In this document: piece after piece, positions 41,598 through 51,676 of the stretch
How positions within the stretch are numbered: position 1 is the first letter of the stretch
Layout: every line of letters starts with the position of its first letter
Assembly (NCBI RefSeq): GCF_014202975.1
Contig: NZ_JACHHZ010000002.1
Coordinates: 744,001 to 808,000 of the forward strand
Reading direction: 5' to 3'
DNA from: Povalibacter uvarum
GTDB lineage: Bacteria; Pseudomonadota; Gammaproteobacteria; Steroidobacterales; Steroidobacteraceae
DNA length: 64,000 nucleotides
Made by a program: the position numbers and the translations under genes
The notes under the pieces: generated by a model
What the model saw: the letters and a program-made list of their open reading frames with translations, nothing else
What the model was told of the DNA's origin: nothing
Databases searched by the model: none

Positions 41598-43921
41598 CAC
41601 CGGATAATACCTTGCCACCACTCCTTCGCGCGCTCGCCGATCTCCCCGAACACATTCGCTTCGCAGCCCGGTTTCATCGGCAGCTGTGTGCCCTGCGGCA
41701 CCGCGATGACGACGAGCTCCTCGCCGCAGCCCGGCTTGGCGCCGTAGCCCGTCAGATATTCGATGTAGGTTTCCTGCAGACCCTCGGGCATCGGCATGCT
41801 GAGCGGTGTCGTGCTGATCGAACCCATCAGGCGCGACCACACGGCCAGCGATCCCGACGAGCCCGTCAATCCGGTCGGTGTGTTGTCGTCGTAGCCGATC
41901 CACACGACGGCGAGGTGGCTGCCCGAAAAACCGGCGAACCAGCTGTCGCGATAGTCAGACGACGTGCCGCTCTTCCCCGCAACGACCAGACCCGAAGGCA
42001 GATTCACACGCGCAGCGGCACCCGTGCCTCGCTCCATGACTTGTACGAGCATCTGGTTGACCTGGTACATGGCCTGCGGCGTCGCGACTGGCGTCACTTC
42101 CAGCGCGAAGGACTTGAGCGGCTTGCCTTCCGCGTCGAGCACGGATCGCACTGCGCGCAGCGGCGTATTGAAGCCGCCGCTAGCGAAGGCGTTGTAGAGC
42201 TGCGCGACTTCGAGCGGTGAGACGTCGAGCGAACCGAGCAGCACCGAAGGCAGCTGCGGCGGCTCTTCCTGGAGGCCGAGCACTTTGAATTCCTGGATCA
42301 CCTTCGGCAGACCGACATCCATCCCCAGGCGCACTGTTGCAAGATTCATCGATTGCGCGAGCGCGCGCACGAGCGGAACCGGGCCATAGAACTCTTCCGA
42401 GTAGTTCTGCGGTTGCCAGGTCTTGCCCTTCGACAGCTTCACCTCGACCGGCCCGTCTTCGACGATCGAAGCCGCCGTGAAGTTGCCCGTCTCCATCGCG
42501 GCAAGATAGATCACCGGTTTGACGAGCGAGCCGATCGAGCGCTTTGCATCGAGTGCGCGATTGAAGCCCTCGAACGTGGCCTGTCGTCCGCCGACCATCG
42601 CGACGACTTCGCCGTTCTGCGGCGCTGTCACCACGACGACGCCTTCCAGTGGTTCGGGCTTCTTTTTCTTCTTCGCCTTTTCGAGGCGGTCGAGCTCCTG
42701 CGTCAGCGATTTCTCCGCGCGCGCCTGCACCAGCGGATCCAGCGTCGAGAAGATTCGAAGTCCCGCTTCGGTGAGATCCTCTTCGCGATAGTCGCGGCGC
42801 AGGGTGCGGCGAACGAGATCGAGGAACGCAGGGTAGTAGCTACCTGCCTGCGTGCCGGCGCGCACTACACCGAGCGGCTGCTTCATCGCCCGCTCGGCCG
42901 CCTTCGCATCGATGACCTTGTGCTCGGTCATTAGCTTCAGGATCAGGTCACGCCGTGCCTTCACGCGATCGGGATGCCGGCGCGGATCGTAATAGGAAGG
43001 CCCGCGCACGATTGCCACCAGCACCGCGACTTCCTGCAACTGCAGTTCGGCGAGCGGCTTGCCGAAATAGAACTGGCTCGCGAGTCCGAAGCCGTGAATG
43101 GCGCGCCGGCCGTCCTGCCCGAGATAGATCTCGTTGATATAGGCGTTCAGAAGGTCCGCTTTCTCGAAGTGCACTTCGAGCAGCATCGCCATCATCGCCT
43201 CTTCGATCTTGCGGCCCAGCGTGCGGCGATTGTCCAGGAAGTAACTCTTCACCAACTGCTGCGTGAGCGTCGAACCGCCCTGCTCGATCTGGCCCGCGCG
43301 CACGTTGACCCATGCGGCACGAACGATGGCGCTGAAGTTGACGCCGTGATGCGTATCGAACTTCCGGTCTTCGACGACTTTCAGCGCGGCCGGCAACAGG
43401 GGCGGCACTTCCTCCGGCGTGACGACGGCACGGTCTTCGCCATGAATCGGGAAGATGCTGCCGATGAGCAACGGGTCCATGCGGAAGATCGGCACGTCCT
43501 CGGCGCCGCTTGCGATCGACTCGATCGCGTTCGCGCCGGCCGTGACGCTTAGCGCCTGCGATTCCTGGATCGCATCGGGAAACTGGAAGCGCCGGCTGAC
43601 GAAATCGATGCGCGAGCCTCGGCGTCGATAGCTGCCGGGTTCCTTCGGTGCATCGACGCGGTGATAGCCGAGCCGTCGCAGCTCTTGCTCGAATGCGTCC
43701 GCACCGAACGTCTGGCCGACATAGAGCTCAGTGGGCTGCGCGTATACCTGGGCCGGCAGCGTCCAGCGGCGGCCCTCGAACTGCGCGGTCACGATGCGAT
43801 CGAGATACAGGATCCACGCCAGCAGCGCGATCAGGGCGACCCCGGCGACCAGCGCGCTGCCCACCAGGATCTGGCGCCGGAACTTCTTCAGCGTCGAACG
43901 GAATTTCGTGAGCTTCGGCAT
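41597..43921 (-). CDS. mrcB: Bifunctional penicillin-binding protein 1B
   Basis: A 774-residue inner-membrane glycosyltransferase and transpeptidase that polymerises and crosslinks peptidoglycan. One N-terminal transmembrane helix (about 18-38) is followed by a UB2H-type domain, the GT51 domain with VEDRKFDTHHG (catalytic Glu) and EQGGSTLTQQLVKSYFL, and the transpeptidase domain with the SxxK serine in SIGSLVKP, SMN and KSGTS. The UB2H domain is the LpoB docking site in E. coli. The following gene overlaps its stop. Confidence 0.96.
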   Translation of the reverse strand: MPKLTKFRSTLKKFRRQILVGSALVAGVALIALLAWILYLDRIVTAQFEGRRWTLPAQVYAQPTELYVGQTFGADAFEQELRRLGYHRVDAPKEPGSYRRRGSRIDFVSRRFQFPDAIQESQALSVTAGANAIESIASGAEDVPIFRMDPLLIGSIFPIHGEDRAVVTPEEVPPLLPAALKVVEDRKFDTHHGVNFSAIVRAAWVNVRAGQIEQGGSTLTQQLVKSYFLDNRRTLGRKIEEAMMAMLLEVHFEKADLLNAYINEIYLGQDGRRAIHGFGLASQFYFGKPLAELQLQEVAVLVAIVRGPSYYDPRRHPDRVKARRDLILKLMTEHKVIDAKAAERAMKQPLGVVRAGTQAGSYYPAFLDLVRRTLRRDYREEDLTEAGLRIFSTLDPLVQARAEKSLTQELDRLEKAKKKKKPEPLEGVVVVTAPQNGEVVAMVGGRQATFEGFNRALDAKRSIGSLVKPVIYLAAMETGNFTAASIVEDGPVEVKLSKGKTWQPQNYSEEFYGPVPLVRALAQSMNLATVRLGMDVGLPKVIQEFKVLGLQEEPPQLPSVLLGSLDVSPLEVAQLYNAFASGGFNTPLRAVRSVLDAEGKPLKSFALEVTPVATPQAMYQVNQMLVQVMERGTGAAARVNLPSGLVVAGKSGTSSDYRDSWFAGFSGSHLAVVWIGYDDNTPTGLTGSSGSLAVWSRLMGSISTTPLSMPMPEGLQETYIEYLTGYGAKPGCGEELVVIAVPQGTQLPMKPGCEANVFGEIGERAKEWWQGIIR

Positions 43922-44090
43922 TACGTGTGGGTATTTTCAGGCTGACGCTTAAGCGGCCGCCGGGGACAAAGGTTCCGGCCGTGCTCGCCCGATCGCAAGA
44001 TCGTGCCAGCGGATTCTGGCGAAAAGGTGGCGAATTCTGGTGTGACCGGGAAGCAGGGGCAAGCGTTCCCGGGAAGGCTCGAGCCCTCTT

Positions 44091-45542
44091 CTATCTCCTC
44101 CAGAACGTCGGCGAGATCAGCACCAGCAGCGGGAACACTTCCAGTCGTCCCAGCAGCATGGCGAGCACACAGATCCACTTGCCCGTATCCGTGAGACTCG
44201 TGAAGTTCGTGGCTACTTCGCCCAGGCCGGTGCCGGTGTTCGTCATGCAGGCGGCAATGGCGGAGAACGCCGTGACCTGGTCTTCGCCGGTGGCTAGCAG
44301 CGCCACCATCAGGATGCCGAACGCGATCACGTACACCGCGAAGAAGCCCCACACTGCATCGATCACGCGCATGTCCATCGGCTTGCGGCCGAGCTTCACC
44401 GGCAGTTCCGCGCTCGGGTGCACGAGCTGATTCACTTCGCGCTGACCCTGCTTGAGGATCAGCAGCCAGCGCACGATCTTCATGCCGCCGGAGGTCGATC
44501 CGGCGCAACCGCCGATGAATGCCGAGAGAATGATGATGACCGGCAACGCACCGGGCCAATGCGTGAAGTTGTCGGTGACGAAGCCCGATGTCGTTTGCAT
44601 CGACACCGCCTGGAACAGCGCGAGCCGCAGCGCTTCGCCGGGCTCGTGAGCGAAACGGGTGTACCACAGCACCAGCGTGTAGAGCGCGACGCTGACGAAC
44701 AGGATCCGCATGAATGCACCGAATTCCGGGTCCCGCAGGTAATCGCTCAGGCGCCGATGACGCCAGGCGAGGAAGTGCAGCGAGAAGTTCACGCCGCCGA
44801 TGAACATGAAGATCACCGCGATCATCTCGATCACGGCGTTGTCGTAGTAGCCGATGCTTGCGTCGTGAGTCGAGTTGCCGCCGGTCGACACCGTCGTGAA
44901 TGCATGCGCGACGGCATCGAACGGCGTCATGCCCGCCGCCCAGTAGGCGAGTCCGCAGGCTACGGTGAGGGCGAGATAGATGATCCACAGTGCCTTCGCT
45001 GTTTCAGTGATGCGCGGCGTGAGTTTGGAATCCTTCACTGGCCCGGGCGTTTCAGCGCGCAGCAGCTGCATGCCACCGACGCCCAGCATCGGCAGCAGCG
45101 CGACGGCGAGAACGACGATACCGATACCGCCCAGCCATTCGATCTGACTGCGGTAGTACAGCACCGACGGCGGCAGATCGTGCAGCGTCGGAAAGATGAT
45201 CGCGCCCGTCGTCGTGAAGCCCGAGATCGCCTCGAACACCGCATCGGTGATCGTCATGTCGAGCTCGCTCGACAACAGCAGCGGCACCGAGCCGGCAATG
45301 CCGAGCACGACCCAGAACAGCGCGACGACAAGGAATCCATCGCGCAGCCGCAACTCCCGCACGCGCTTGCGCACCGGCCACCACGCAATCACTCCGAACA
45401 CGAGCAACGCGACGAACGCGTCGAAGAACGGCTGCCAGTTCCCATCACCGAAGTGCAGCGACACGCCGATCGGCGGCAGCATGGTGAGGCTGAACAACAT
45501 CAGCAGCATGCCGAGGATTCGCTGGACGACGAGGAAGTTCAT
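44091..45542 (-). CDS. trkH: Trk potassium uptake channel TrkH
   Basis: A 483-residue potassium channel with four M1-P-M2-like units. Selectivity-filter loops are visible near SGFTTTGAI, TTVSTGGNST, QTTSGF and TNTGTGLG. TrkH works with the cytoplasmic regulator TrkA, whose gene is next upstream on the same strand across a 141-bp gap that holds a repeat element. The length matches the family. Confidence 0.96.
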   Translation of the reverse strand: MNFLVVQRILGMLLMLFSLTMLPPIGVSLHFGDGNWQPFFDAFVALLVFGVIAWWPVRKRVRELRLRDGFLVVALFWVVLGIAGSVPLLLSSELDMTITDAVFEAISGFTTTGAIIFPTLHDLPPSVLYYRSQIEWLGGIGIVVLAVALLPMLGVGGMQLLRAETPGPVKDSKLTPRITETAKALWIIYLALTVACGLAYWAAGMTPFDAVAHAFTTVSTGGNSTHDASIGYYDNAVIEMIAVIFMFIGGVNFSLHFLAWRHRRLSDYLRDPEFGAFMRILFVSVALYTLVLWYTRFAHEPGEALRLALFQAVSMQTTSGFVTDNFTHWPGALPVIIILSAFIGGCAGSTSGGMKIVRWLLILKQGQREVNQLVHPSAELPVKLGRKPMDMRVIDAVWGFFAVYVIAFGILMVALLATGEDQVTAFSAIAACMTNTGTGLGEVATNFTSLTDTGKWICVLAMLLGRLEVFPLLVLISPTFWRR

Positions 45543-45550
45543 GGGAAGAA

Positions 45551-45671
45551 GCCGCGAGCTATGAGCTGCGAGCGATGAGCCGGAGGGAAGCCCCCGGTTC
45601 TATTGCGGACGCCTGCATCTGCCGACGCTTCCATTCTTCACTCTGGCTCGCAGCTCGCAGCTCATCGCCCG
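45551..45671. repeat. Inverted element of GAGCTGCGAGC words
   Basis: The left arm (45551-45583) repeats GCGAGCTATGAGCTGCGAGCG; the right arm (45641-45671) repeats GGCTCGCAGCTCGCAGCTCATCG in blocks, an imperfect reverse complement. About 57 bp lies between the arms. It sits between trkA and trkH. Confidence 0.6.
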
Positions 45672-45683
45672 TCGCTGTCTCCC

Positions 45684-47072
45684 TCATCTCCCCGCCCTCT
45701 TAGGCACATCAAACAGCCTTTCAACGGCCTCAATGTGCCTCCGATCCGTCAGAAACATGATCACGTGATCGTCGCGGTGGATCATCGTGTCGTGGTGGGC
45801 GATGAGGACTTCGTCGCCGCGGACGACGGCGCCGATGGTCGTGCCTTCGGGCAGCGGGATGTCTTCGATGCGCCGGCCGATGACGCGGCCTTCGCCCTGC
45901 GTGCCATGGGCGACCGCTTCGATGGCTTCGGCAGCGCCGCGGCGGAGTGAATGCACGCGCACGACGTCACCGCGACGAACGTGGGCGAGCAGTGAGCCGA
46001 TGGTGACTTGCTGGGGAGAGAGCGCGACGTCGATCGTGCCGCTCTCGACCAGCTCCGCGTAGGCAGGGCGATTGATGAGCGCCATCACCTTGTGACAACC
46101 GAGCCGCTTCGCGAGCATCGCGGAGAGAATGTTGGCTTCCTCGGCGTTCGTGACGGCGACGAAGACGTCGGCGCTGTCGATGTTCTCTTCGAGGAGCAGG
46201 TCCTCATCGGCCGCGTCGCCATTGAGGACGATCGTGTTGCTGAGCTGTTCGGAGATACGTCGCGCACGGCGCTGGTCGCGCTCGATCAGCTTGACCTGGT
46301 GCTCGGCCTCGAGCGTCTGCGCGAGGCGGAAGCCGATGTTCCCTCCGCCCGCGATGACGACGCGCCGCACGGGATCCTCGAGGCGCTGCATCTCGTTCAT
46401 CACCAGCCGGATGTCTTCGCGGGCCGCGATGAAGAAAACTTCGTCGCCGTGCTCGACGATCGTCTCACCGTGCGGCTTGACGCTGCGGCCGCCGCGATAG
46501 ATCGCAGCGACGCGGGCATCGCGACCAGGAATGTGAGTCTGCAGCTGCTTCAGCTGCTGTCCTACCAGCGCGCCGCCTTTCAATGCCTTGACGCCGACCA
46601 GTCGCACGCGACCATCGGCGAAATCGAGCACCTGCAGGGCGCCCGGATATCGAATCAGCTTCACGACGTGATCGGTCACCAGCTGTTCGGGACTGATCGT
46701 GACGTCGACGGCGAAGGCGCGATCCTCGTCGGCAAATAGCTTCGAATGCCGCGTGTAGTCGGCCGACCGGATGCGAGCGATGCGCGTGGCATCGCGATTG
46801 AAGAGTGTGCGCACGATCTGGCAAGCGACCATGTTCACTTCGTCGCTGTTGGTCAGTGCGACGAAAACATCGGCATCCCTGGCACCCGCGGCCTCGAGCG
46901 TCGTCGGATACGCCCCGTTGCCGGAGAGCGTGCGGATGTCGAGACGATCCTGCAGATCCCGCAGCAGCTCGTCGTTGGTGTCGACGACCGTGACCTCGTT
47001 CGCTTCTTCGCGTGCAAGGTGCGTCGCTGCCGTGCGGCCGACCTGGCCGGCGCCGAGGATGATGATCTTCAT
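45684..47072 (-). CDS. trkA: Trk system potassium regulator TrkA
   Basis: A 462-residue cytoplasmic protein with two RCK units, each with an NAD/nucleotide-binding Rossmann motif (GAGQVGRTAATHL at about 7-19; GGGNIGFRLAQTL in the middle) and a TrkA-C domain. It gates TrkH. The gene is separated from trkH by a repeat element and from uvrD by another; co-transcription of the two trk genes is likely but not shown. Confidence 0.97.
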   Translation of the reverse strand: MKIIILGAGQVGRTAATHLAREEANEVTVVDTNDELLRDLQDRLDIRTLSGNGAYPTTLEAAGARDADVFVALTNSDEVNMVACQIVRTLFNRDATRIARIRSADYTRHSKLFADEDRAFAVDVTISPEQLVTDHVVKLIRYPGALQVLDFADGRVRLVGVKALKGGALVGQQLKQLQTHIPGRDARVAAIYRGGRSVKPHGETIVEHGDEVFFIAAREDIRLVMNEMQRLEDPVRRVVIAGGGNIGFRLAQTLEAEHQVKLIERDQRRARRISEQLSNTIVLNGDAADEDLLLEENIDSADVFVAVTNAEEANILSAMLAKRLGCHKVMALINRPAYAELVESGTIDVALSPQQVTIGSLLAHVRRGDVVRVHSLRRGAAEAIEAVAHGTQGEGRVIGRRIEDIPLPEGTTIGAVVRGDEVLIAHHDTMIHRDDHVIMFLTDRRHIEAVERLFDVPKRAGR

Positions 47073-47084
47073 AGGAAGCGGGGG

Positions 47085-47195
47085 AGCCGGTAGCGGGTAG
47101 CTGCTAGCCAGGGAAGATTGGGACGGCGGCGCATGATGGACTCTTGTTCTTGGTTCTGGCTAGCGGCTCATCGCTCGCTGCTTCGCGGCTCGCTC
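47085..47195. repeat. GGTAGC/GCTAGC word element between uvrD and trkA
   Basis: The left part (47085-47109) reads AGCCGGTAGCGGGTAGCTGC and TAGCCAGG. The right part (47150-47195) has TTCTGGCTAGCGGCTCATCG, TCGCTGC and GCGGCTCGC, overlapping the last codons of uvrD. The arms are only roughly complementary. Confidence 0.45.
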
Positions 47196-49356
47196 ATACC
47201 GGCTCCAGATTCGCATACCCCAGCACCAGCGTCTTCATGCCGTGGCGTTCGAAGTTGATCTGGATGTGCGCATTGGAGCCGTCGCCTTCGACGTTGAATA
47301 CGACGCCCTCCCCGAACTTCTGGTGGCGCACGCGCTGGCCCAGGCGAATGCCGCCGGGACGCTCTTCTTCCATCCGTCCGCTGCCCGACGATCTCGGAAC
47401 ATAGACCGGGCGCGATACCTGGATGCGCGGGCGGATCTCTTCGATGAACTCCGGCGGGATTTCCTTGATGAAACGCGACGGGGTGCCGTACGTATCGGTG
47501 CCGTGCAGGCGACGTTGCTCGGCATAGCTCATGAAGAGCTGCTTCATGGCGCGGGTCGTGCCCACGTAGCACAGACGTCGCTCTTCTTCGAGGCCGCCGA
47601 CATCGGTGATCGATCGCTGGCTCGGGAACAGGCCGTCTTCCATGCCGCACATGAACACGATCGGGAACTCGAGGCCCTTTGCCGAGTGCAGCGTCATCAT
47701 CTGCACGCCGTCTTCCCATTCGTCCGCCTGGTCTTCACCGGATTCGAGGACGGCGTGCGAGAGGAAGTTGGCGAGGGCCGGCATCTGCGCCGCCTCGTCT
47801 GGCTCGAAGCCGCGCGCAGCGGTGACCAATTCTTCGAGGTTCTCGACTTTCGCTTCGCCGCGATCGCCCTTGTCCTGCTTGTAGTACGCGACCAGGCCGG
47901 TGGCATTGATCACGTGATCGACCTGTTCGTGCAGCGGCAGGTTGCGCGTCTGCTGATCGAGCTGTTCTATCAGCACCAGGAAGCCGTGCAGGCTCTGGCC
48001 GAGTCGGTTGCCGAGCTCGCTGATGCATGCGCCTGCTGCCTGCCACATCGAGCAGGCATTCGCACGGGCGTAGTTGCGCACGGTATCGAGCGTCTTCGTG
48101 CCGATGCCGCGAGCGGGAAGGTTGACGATGCGTTCGAACGAAGCGTCATCGACGCGGTTGAAGATCAGCCGCAGGTATGCGAGCGCGTCCTTGATTTCCG
48201 CGCGCTCGAAGAATCGCAGGCCGCCGTAGACGCGATACGGAATGCGCGCAGCGAGCAACGCTTCTTCGAACGTTCGCGACTGCGCGTTGGAGCGATACAG
48301 GATCGCGCAATCAGAGCGCCGGCCGCCCTTGAGCGTCCAGTCACGCACGCGATTGACGACGAAGTCGGCCTCGTCGCGCTCATTGAACGCCGCATAGAGC
48401 CGCACGGGTTCACCGCGCTCGCCGCTCGTCCAGAGATTCTTGCCGAGGCGGCCGGTATTGTTGCTGATGAGCGCGTTCGCCGCTTCGAGAATGTTGCCGG
48501 TCGAACGATAGTTCTGTTCGAGCCGGAAGAGCTGCACACCGGGAAAGTCACGGCGGTACTGCTGCAGGTTCTCGACCTTGGCGCCGCGCCAGCGATAGAT
48601 CGACTGATCGTCGTCGCCCACCGCGAACGGCACGCCCGTCGGGCCGACGAGGAGCTTCAGCCAGTCGTACTGGATCGTGTTGGTGTCCTGGAACTCGTCC
48701 ACCAGCACGTGACGGAAGCGATTGCGATAGTGCGAAAGCACGTCGGGCCGATCGCGCAGCAGCTCATAGGCACGCAGCAGGAGCTCGGCGAAGTCGACGC
48801 TGCCGCTGCGATCGCACTGTTCCTGGTAGAGCTCGTACAGCTTGATGAACTGGCGGCGATTCGGATCGCCCTCGTCCTTCAGGTCCTTCGCGCGCAGGCC
48901 TTCATCCTTGCGGGCGTTGATGAACCACATGACCTCTTTCGGCACCCATCGCGACTCATCGAGCTCGAGTGACTTGATGATCTTGCGGATCGCCCGCAGC
49001 TGGTCGTCGGAGTCGATGATCTGGAAGGCCTGCGGCAAGTTGGTTTCGCGCCAATGCAGCCGCAGCAACCGATGGGCGATGCCATGGAAGGTGCCGATCC
49101 AGAGCGGCGCACTCGGCACGCCCAGCATCGATTCGATGCGGCCGCGCATTTCGCCCGCCGCTTTGTTGGTGAACGTGACGGCCAGAATGCCGTGCGGCGA
49201 CACGTGCTCGACCTGCACGAGCCAGGCGACACGATGCGTCAGCACACGAGTCTTGCCGCTGCCCGCGCCGGCGAGAACCAGCGTCGGGGCAAGCGGCGCC
49301 GAGACCGCGGCGCGCTGTTCGTCGTTCAAGCCGGCAAGAAGGTGGGGAGCATCCAT
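47194..49356 (-). CDS. uvrD: DNA helicase II (UvrD)
   Basis: A 720-residue SF1 3'-5' helicase for mismatch and excision repair. The motifs in order are LAGAGSGKTRVL (Walker A, about 30-41), VDEFQDTN (II), GDDDQSIYRWRGA (III), LEQNYRSTGNI (IV), TLHSAKGLEFPIVF (V) and EERRLCYVGTTRA (VI). A Tudor-like C-terminal part (GQRVRHQKFGEGVV) ends the protein. The length matches E. coli UvrD (720). Confidence 0.97.
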   Translation of the reverse strand: MDAPHLLAGLNDEQRAAVSAPLAPTLVLAGAGSGKTRVLTHRVAWLVQVEHVSPHGILAVTFTNKAAGEMRGRIESMLGVPSAPLWIGTFHGIAHRLLRLHWRETNLPQAFQIIDSDDQLRAIRKIIKSLELDESRWVPKEVMWFINARKDEGLRAKDLKDEGDPNRRQFIKLYELYQEQCDRSGSVDFAELLLRAYELLRDRPDVLSHYRNRFRHVLVDEFQDTNTIQYDWLKLLVGPTGVPFAVGDDDQSIYRWRGAKVENLQQYRRDFPGVQLFRLEQNYRSTGNILEAANALISNNTGRLGKNLWTSGERGEPVRLYAAFNERDEADFVVNRVRDWTLKGGRRSDCAILYRSNAQSRTFEEALLAARIPYRVYGGLRFFERAEIKDALAYLRLIFNRVDDASFERIVNLPARGIGTKTLDTVRNYARANACSMWQAAGACISELGNRLGQSLHGFLVLIEQLDQQTRNLPLHEQVDHVINATGLVAYYKQDKGDRGEAKVENLEELVTAARGFEPDEAAQMPALANFLSHAVLESGEDQADEWEDGVQMMTLHSAKGLEFPIVFMCGMEDGLFPSQRSITDVGGLEEERRLCYVGTTRAMKQLFMSYAEQRRLHGTDTYGTPSRFIKEIPPEFIEEIRPRIQVSRPVYVPRSSGSGRMEEERPGGIRLGQRVRHQKFGEGVVFNVEGDGSNAHIQINFERHGMKTLVLGYANLEPV

Positions 49357-49393
49357 CGATTGGGCAGAGTCCGAAGAGAAGAGCCGAAGAGGG

Positions 49394-49498
49394 TTTCACA
49401 CGCAGGTCACGGAGTTCACGGAGATTCAGGACCGGACGCGGTCGTGAGCCCGATTGCAGACTTCCTGCCTCCGTGTGCTCCGTGAACTCCGTGTGAAA
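49394..49498. repeat. Inverted element of CACGGAGTT words
   Basis: The left arm (49394-49423) has TTTCACACG, GTCACGGAG, TTCACGGAG; the right arm (49471-49498) has CTCCGTGTG, CTCCGTGAA, CTCCGTGTGAAA. The outer 8 bases pair exactly. It lies between the divergent uvrD and lipoprotein genes, so it is not a terminator. Confidence 0.6.
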
Positions 49499-49650
49499 TC
49501 CGTTTCTCCGAAAGGGGGCGATTGTAGCTCGCCCGGACGGGCGTCACGAGTCGGACGGCCCGTGATTTGTTGGCGGAGGCCGCGGAGGGCGCGCTATTCT
49601 GTCGCAAACGACAACGATAGCGCTCGCGGCCCTTTTCTGGGAGGTTTGCA

Positions 49651-50427
49651 ATGGCTCGCCGCCGGATCTCGTATCTGTCAGGGTTTGCCATCGGCCTTGC
49701 GCTCGTGGCGGCCGCCGGCTGCGGACGCAAGGAGAATGACGACGGCGGCACGCCACCGTCCCCACCCGCACCGTCGACCGCTGCCCCCGTTGCTGCAGAG
49801 CTTTCCTCCGGACCCGTCAATGAGCCTGCGGAATCGGGCCTCGCCATCAAACGCGCCATCGCCACGGCTGACGGCGATCATGCGATCGTGCGCGGCTGCG
49901 ATGACAACGCTGATCTCTGGCTGATCGATGAGGGAGACGGCACTCTCACGCAGTTGCTGACCCAAGATGCGCAGTCGCTCTATATCGAAGCGTACGGAGA
50001 ACGCAGCGCTGTTCCCGATGATCTGACTGCGGCGCGCGGACAGGCCGGCGTGTTCGTCCTCGAGCAATTGCTCTACGCGGGAGCGAGCGGCGAGGGCCGC
50101 GGTTGCAGCGCACCGGCGGCGGACTACGTCGTCACGGCGCGAGGCAATGAGCCTTTCTGGGCCGCAACGGTGACGACGACGGGCATGGTCTGGAAACAGC
50201 CGTCCGCACCGACGCAGATCACGCTCGGCGAACTGCAGTCGGAAGATGCCGAAGGCACGGTCAGCTATCGCGCCCGCGGCGAGGGTCACGCGCTCGAGCT
50301 GTTCGTGGACTTTCAGCCGTGTCGCGATTCGATGTCCGGGGAGTACTTCGCGTTCTCGGCGCGCGCCATCCTCGATGGCAAGGAATTCAAAGGGTGTGGT
50401 CGCGTCGGGAAACAGGACGCCCCGTAA
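49651..50427 (+). CDS. COG3650-like lipoprotein
   Basis: A 258-residue protein with lipobox LVAAAGC (Cys24), a Pro/Ala-rich linker, and a C-terminal domain with ARGNEPFWAATV and a closing SMSGEYFAFSARAILDGKEFKGC. This pattern is that of uncharacterised lipoproteins (COG3650) related in style to NlpE or META-domain proteins. The function is unknown. Its end overlaps that of the convergent VanZ-like gene by 41 bp. Confidence 0.8.
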   Translation: MARRRISYLSGFAIGLALVAAAGCGRKENDDGGTPPSPPAPSTAAPVAAELSSGPVNEPAESGLAIKRAIATADGDHAIVRGCDDNADLWLIDEGDGTLTQLLTQDAQSLYIEAYGERSAVPDDLTAARGQAGVFVLEQLLYAGASGEGRGCSAPAADYVVTARGNEPFWAATVTTTGMVWKQPSAPTQITLGELQSEDAEGTVSYRARGEGHALELFVDFQPCRDSMSGEYFAFSARAILDGKEFKGCGRVGKQDAP

Positions 50428-51628
50428 ACATCCGGCGCTGCCTGCGCTGCGTGTAACGGAACGCAGCGACCACGGCCAACGCGATCAGCGGCTCGGTGAT
50501 CGACGCATGTCGCTGCGCTAGCCAGAGCTGCAGCAGTTCCGTGCCGATGACCAGCGCGAGCAGGATGCCGGCCGCGAGACGGAACGAGGTCTCCGCGTAG
50601 CGCAGCACCCACAGCACCGCCGCGAACAGGAAGATCGTTCCGAAAAAGCCGATCCAGTCGAAAGCCCGCAGCGTCGCCAGGAATCCCTGGTCGAACCAGA
50701 CCAGGAACGGCCAGAAGTCGAACGCCGCCGATGTTGATTCGAAATGGAACGGCGCGAGGCGCTCGAACACGAAGACCATCAGAACCGCGCCCAGCAGCAG
50801 CAATCGTTTCGGGCCGGGTGTCATTCGATACATCAGCACGACCAGCGGCAGCAGAACGATCAGCGCGAGCAATTCCGACGGATCGAATGCCTGGTTTGCA
50901 ACCACGAGCCGACCGACGAGAACCGCTGCGATCATGAGCAGCAATGCTTCGAGCGTCCGCATGCGGCTGACGAGCGACGACAACGCTTGCGTGATGACGA
51001 GCCAGTACGTGAGATAGATGAGCGTCAGGCCGATGTCGATCTGCGGGCGGAACAGCGGCTGCAGCGCAGCCTTCAGCTTCACCAGATCGAAATGCGGCAC
51101 GAACGGCGCAAGCCGCCACAACAGCCACAACGCGAGCAGGAGCGCAGCCGAAGGATCCCGCTGCGGTTTCTCGGGTCGGCGCGGCAAATGCATCAATCCG
51201 CCGATCTTGTCCCACGCGACGCCGCCCGTAGCGCCTACCAGCGCACCGAGCGCATTCAAGGTCAGATCCGTGAGACTCGGCACCCGGATCGAGATGTAGA
51301 CCTGCGCAACTTCGATCGCGAGCGACAATGCAGAGCCGATGGCCACGGCGAGCACCAGGGCGACACTTCTTCGCACGCGCGTATCGAGCCATAGGAAGAG
51401 ACAGAATCCGAGCGGCAGATACAGCAGCACGTTGGCGATGCGATCGCCACGGCCAGCCCTCGCCCACGAAAGTTCACGCAGCGCTTCGAGAAGACTGCCG
51501 CCCTCGATCGCATCCGGTTTGAAATTGAACGGATACAGCGAGCCGTACGCGATCAGCGCGATCACGGCGAGCAGCAGCCAGAGGATGAGCGGGCGGGAGC
51601 GGGGGAGCACGGCGGAAAGGTACTGCAT
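50387..51628 (-). CDS. VanZ-like family membrane protein
   Basis: A 413-residue protein with an N-terminal VanZ-like domain (four helices; motifs YPFNF, RGDRIANVLLYLPLGF and LTDLTLNALGALVGA) and a further set of about seven helices, including a repeat-like second half (LAPFHFE...). VanZ gives low-level teicoplanin resistance in Enterococcus, but most homologues have no proven function. It is 48 bp downstream of ctaB and converges with the lipoprotein gene. Confidence 0.8.
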   Translation of the reverse strand: MQYLSAVLPRSRPLILWLLLAVIALIAYGSLYPFNFKPDAIEGGSLLEALRELSWARAGRGDRIANVLLYLPLGFCLFLWLDTRVRRSVALVLAVAIGSALSLAIEVAQVYISIRVPSLTDLTLNALGALVGATGGVAWDKIGGLMHLPRRPEKPQRDPSAALLLALWLLWRLAPFVPHFDLVKLKAALQPLFRPQIDIGLTLIYLTYWLVITQALSSLVSRMRTLEALLLMIAAVLVGRLVVANQAFDPSELLALIVLLPLVVLMYRMTPGPKRLLLLGAVLMVFVFERLAPFHFESTSAAFDFWPFLVWFDQGFLATLRAFDWIGFFGTIFLFAAVLWVLRYAETSFRLAAGILLALVIGTELLQLWLAQRHASITEPLIALAVVAAFRYTQRRQRRMFTGRPVSRRDHTL

Positions 51629-51676
51629 GGCCGGCTGGCCGGCCAGTTACTCCCGGGGCTGCTCGTCGCTCACCGC

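Noticed and set aside
49394-49498. CRISPR-like repeats
   Set aside because: The words are 8-10 nt, form facing arms, and lack regular spacers. No cas genes are in the window.
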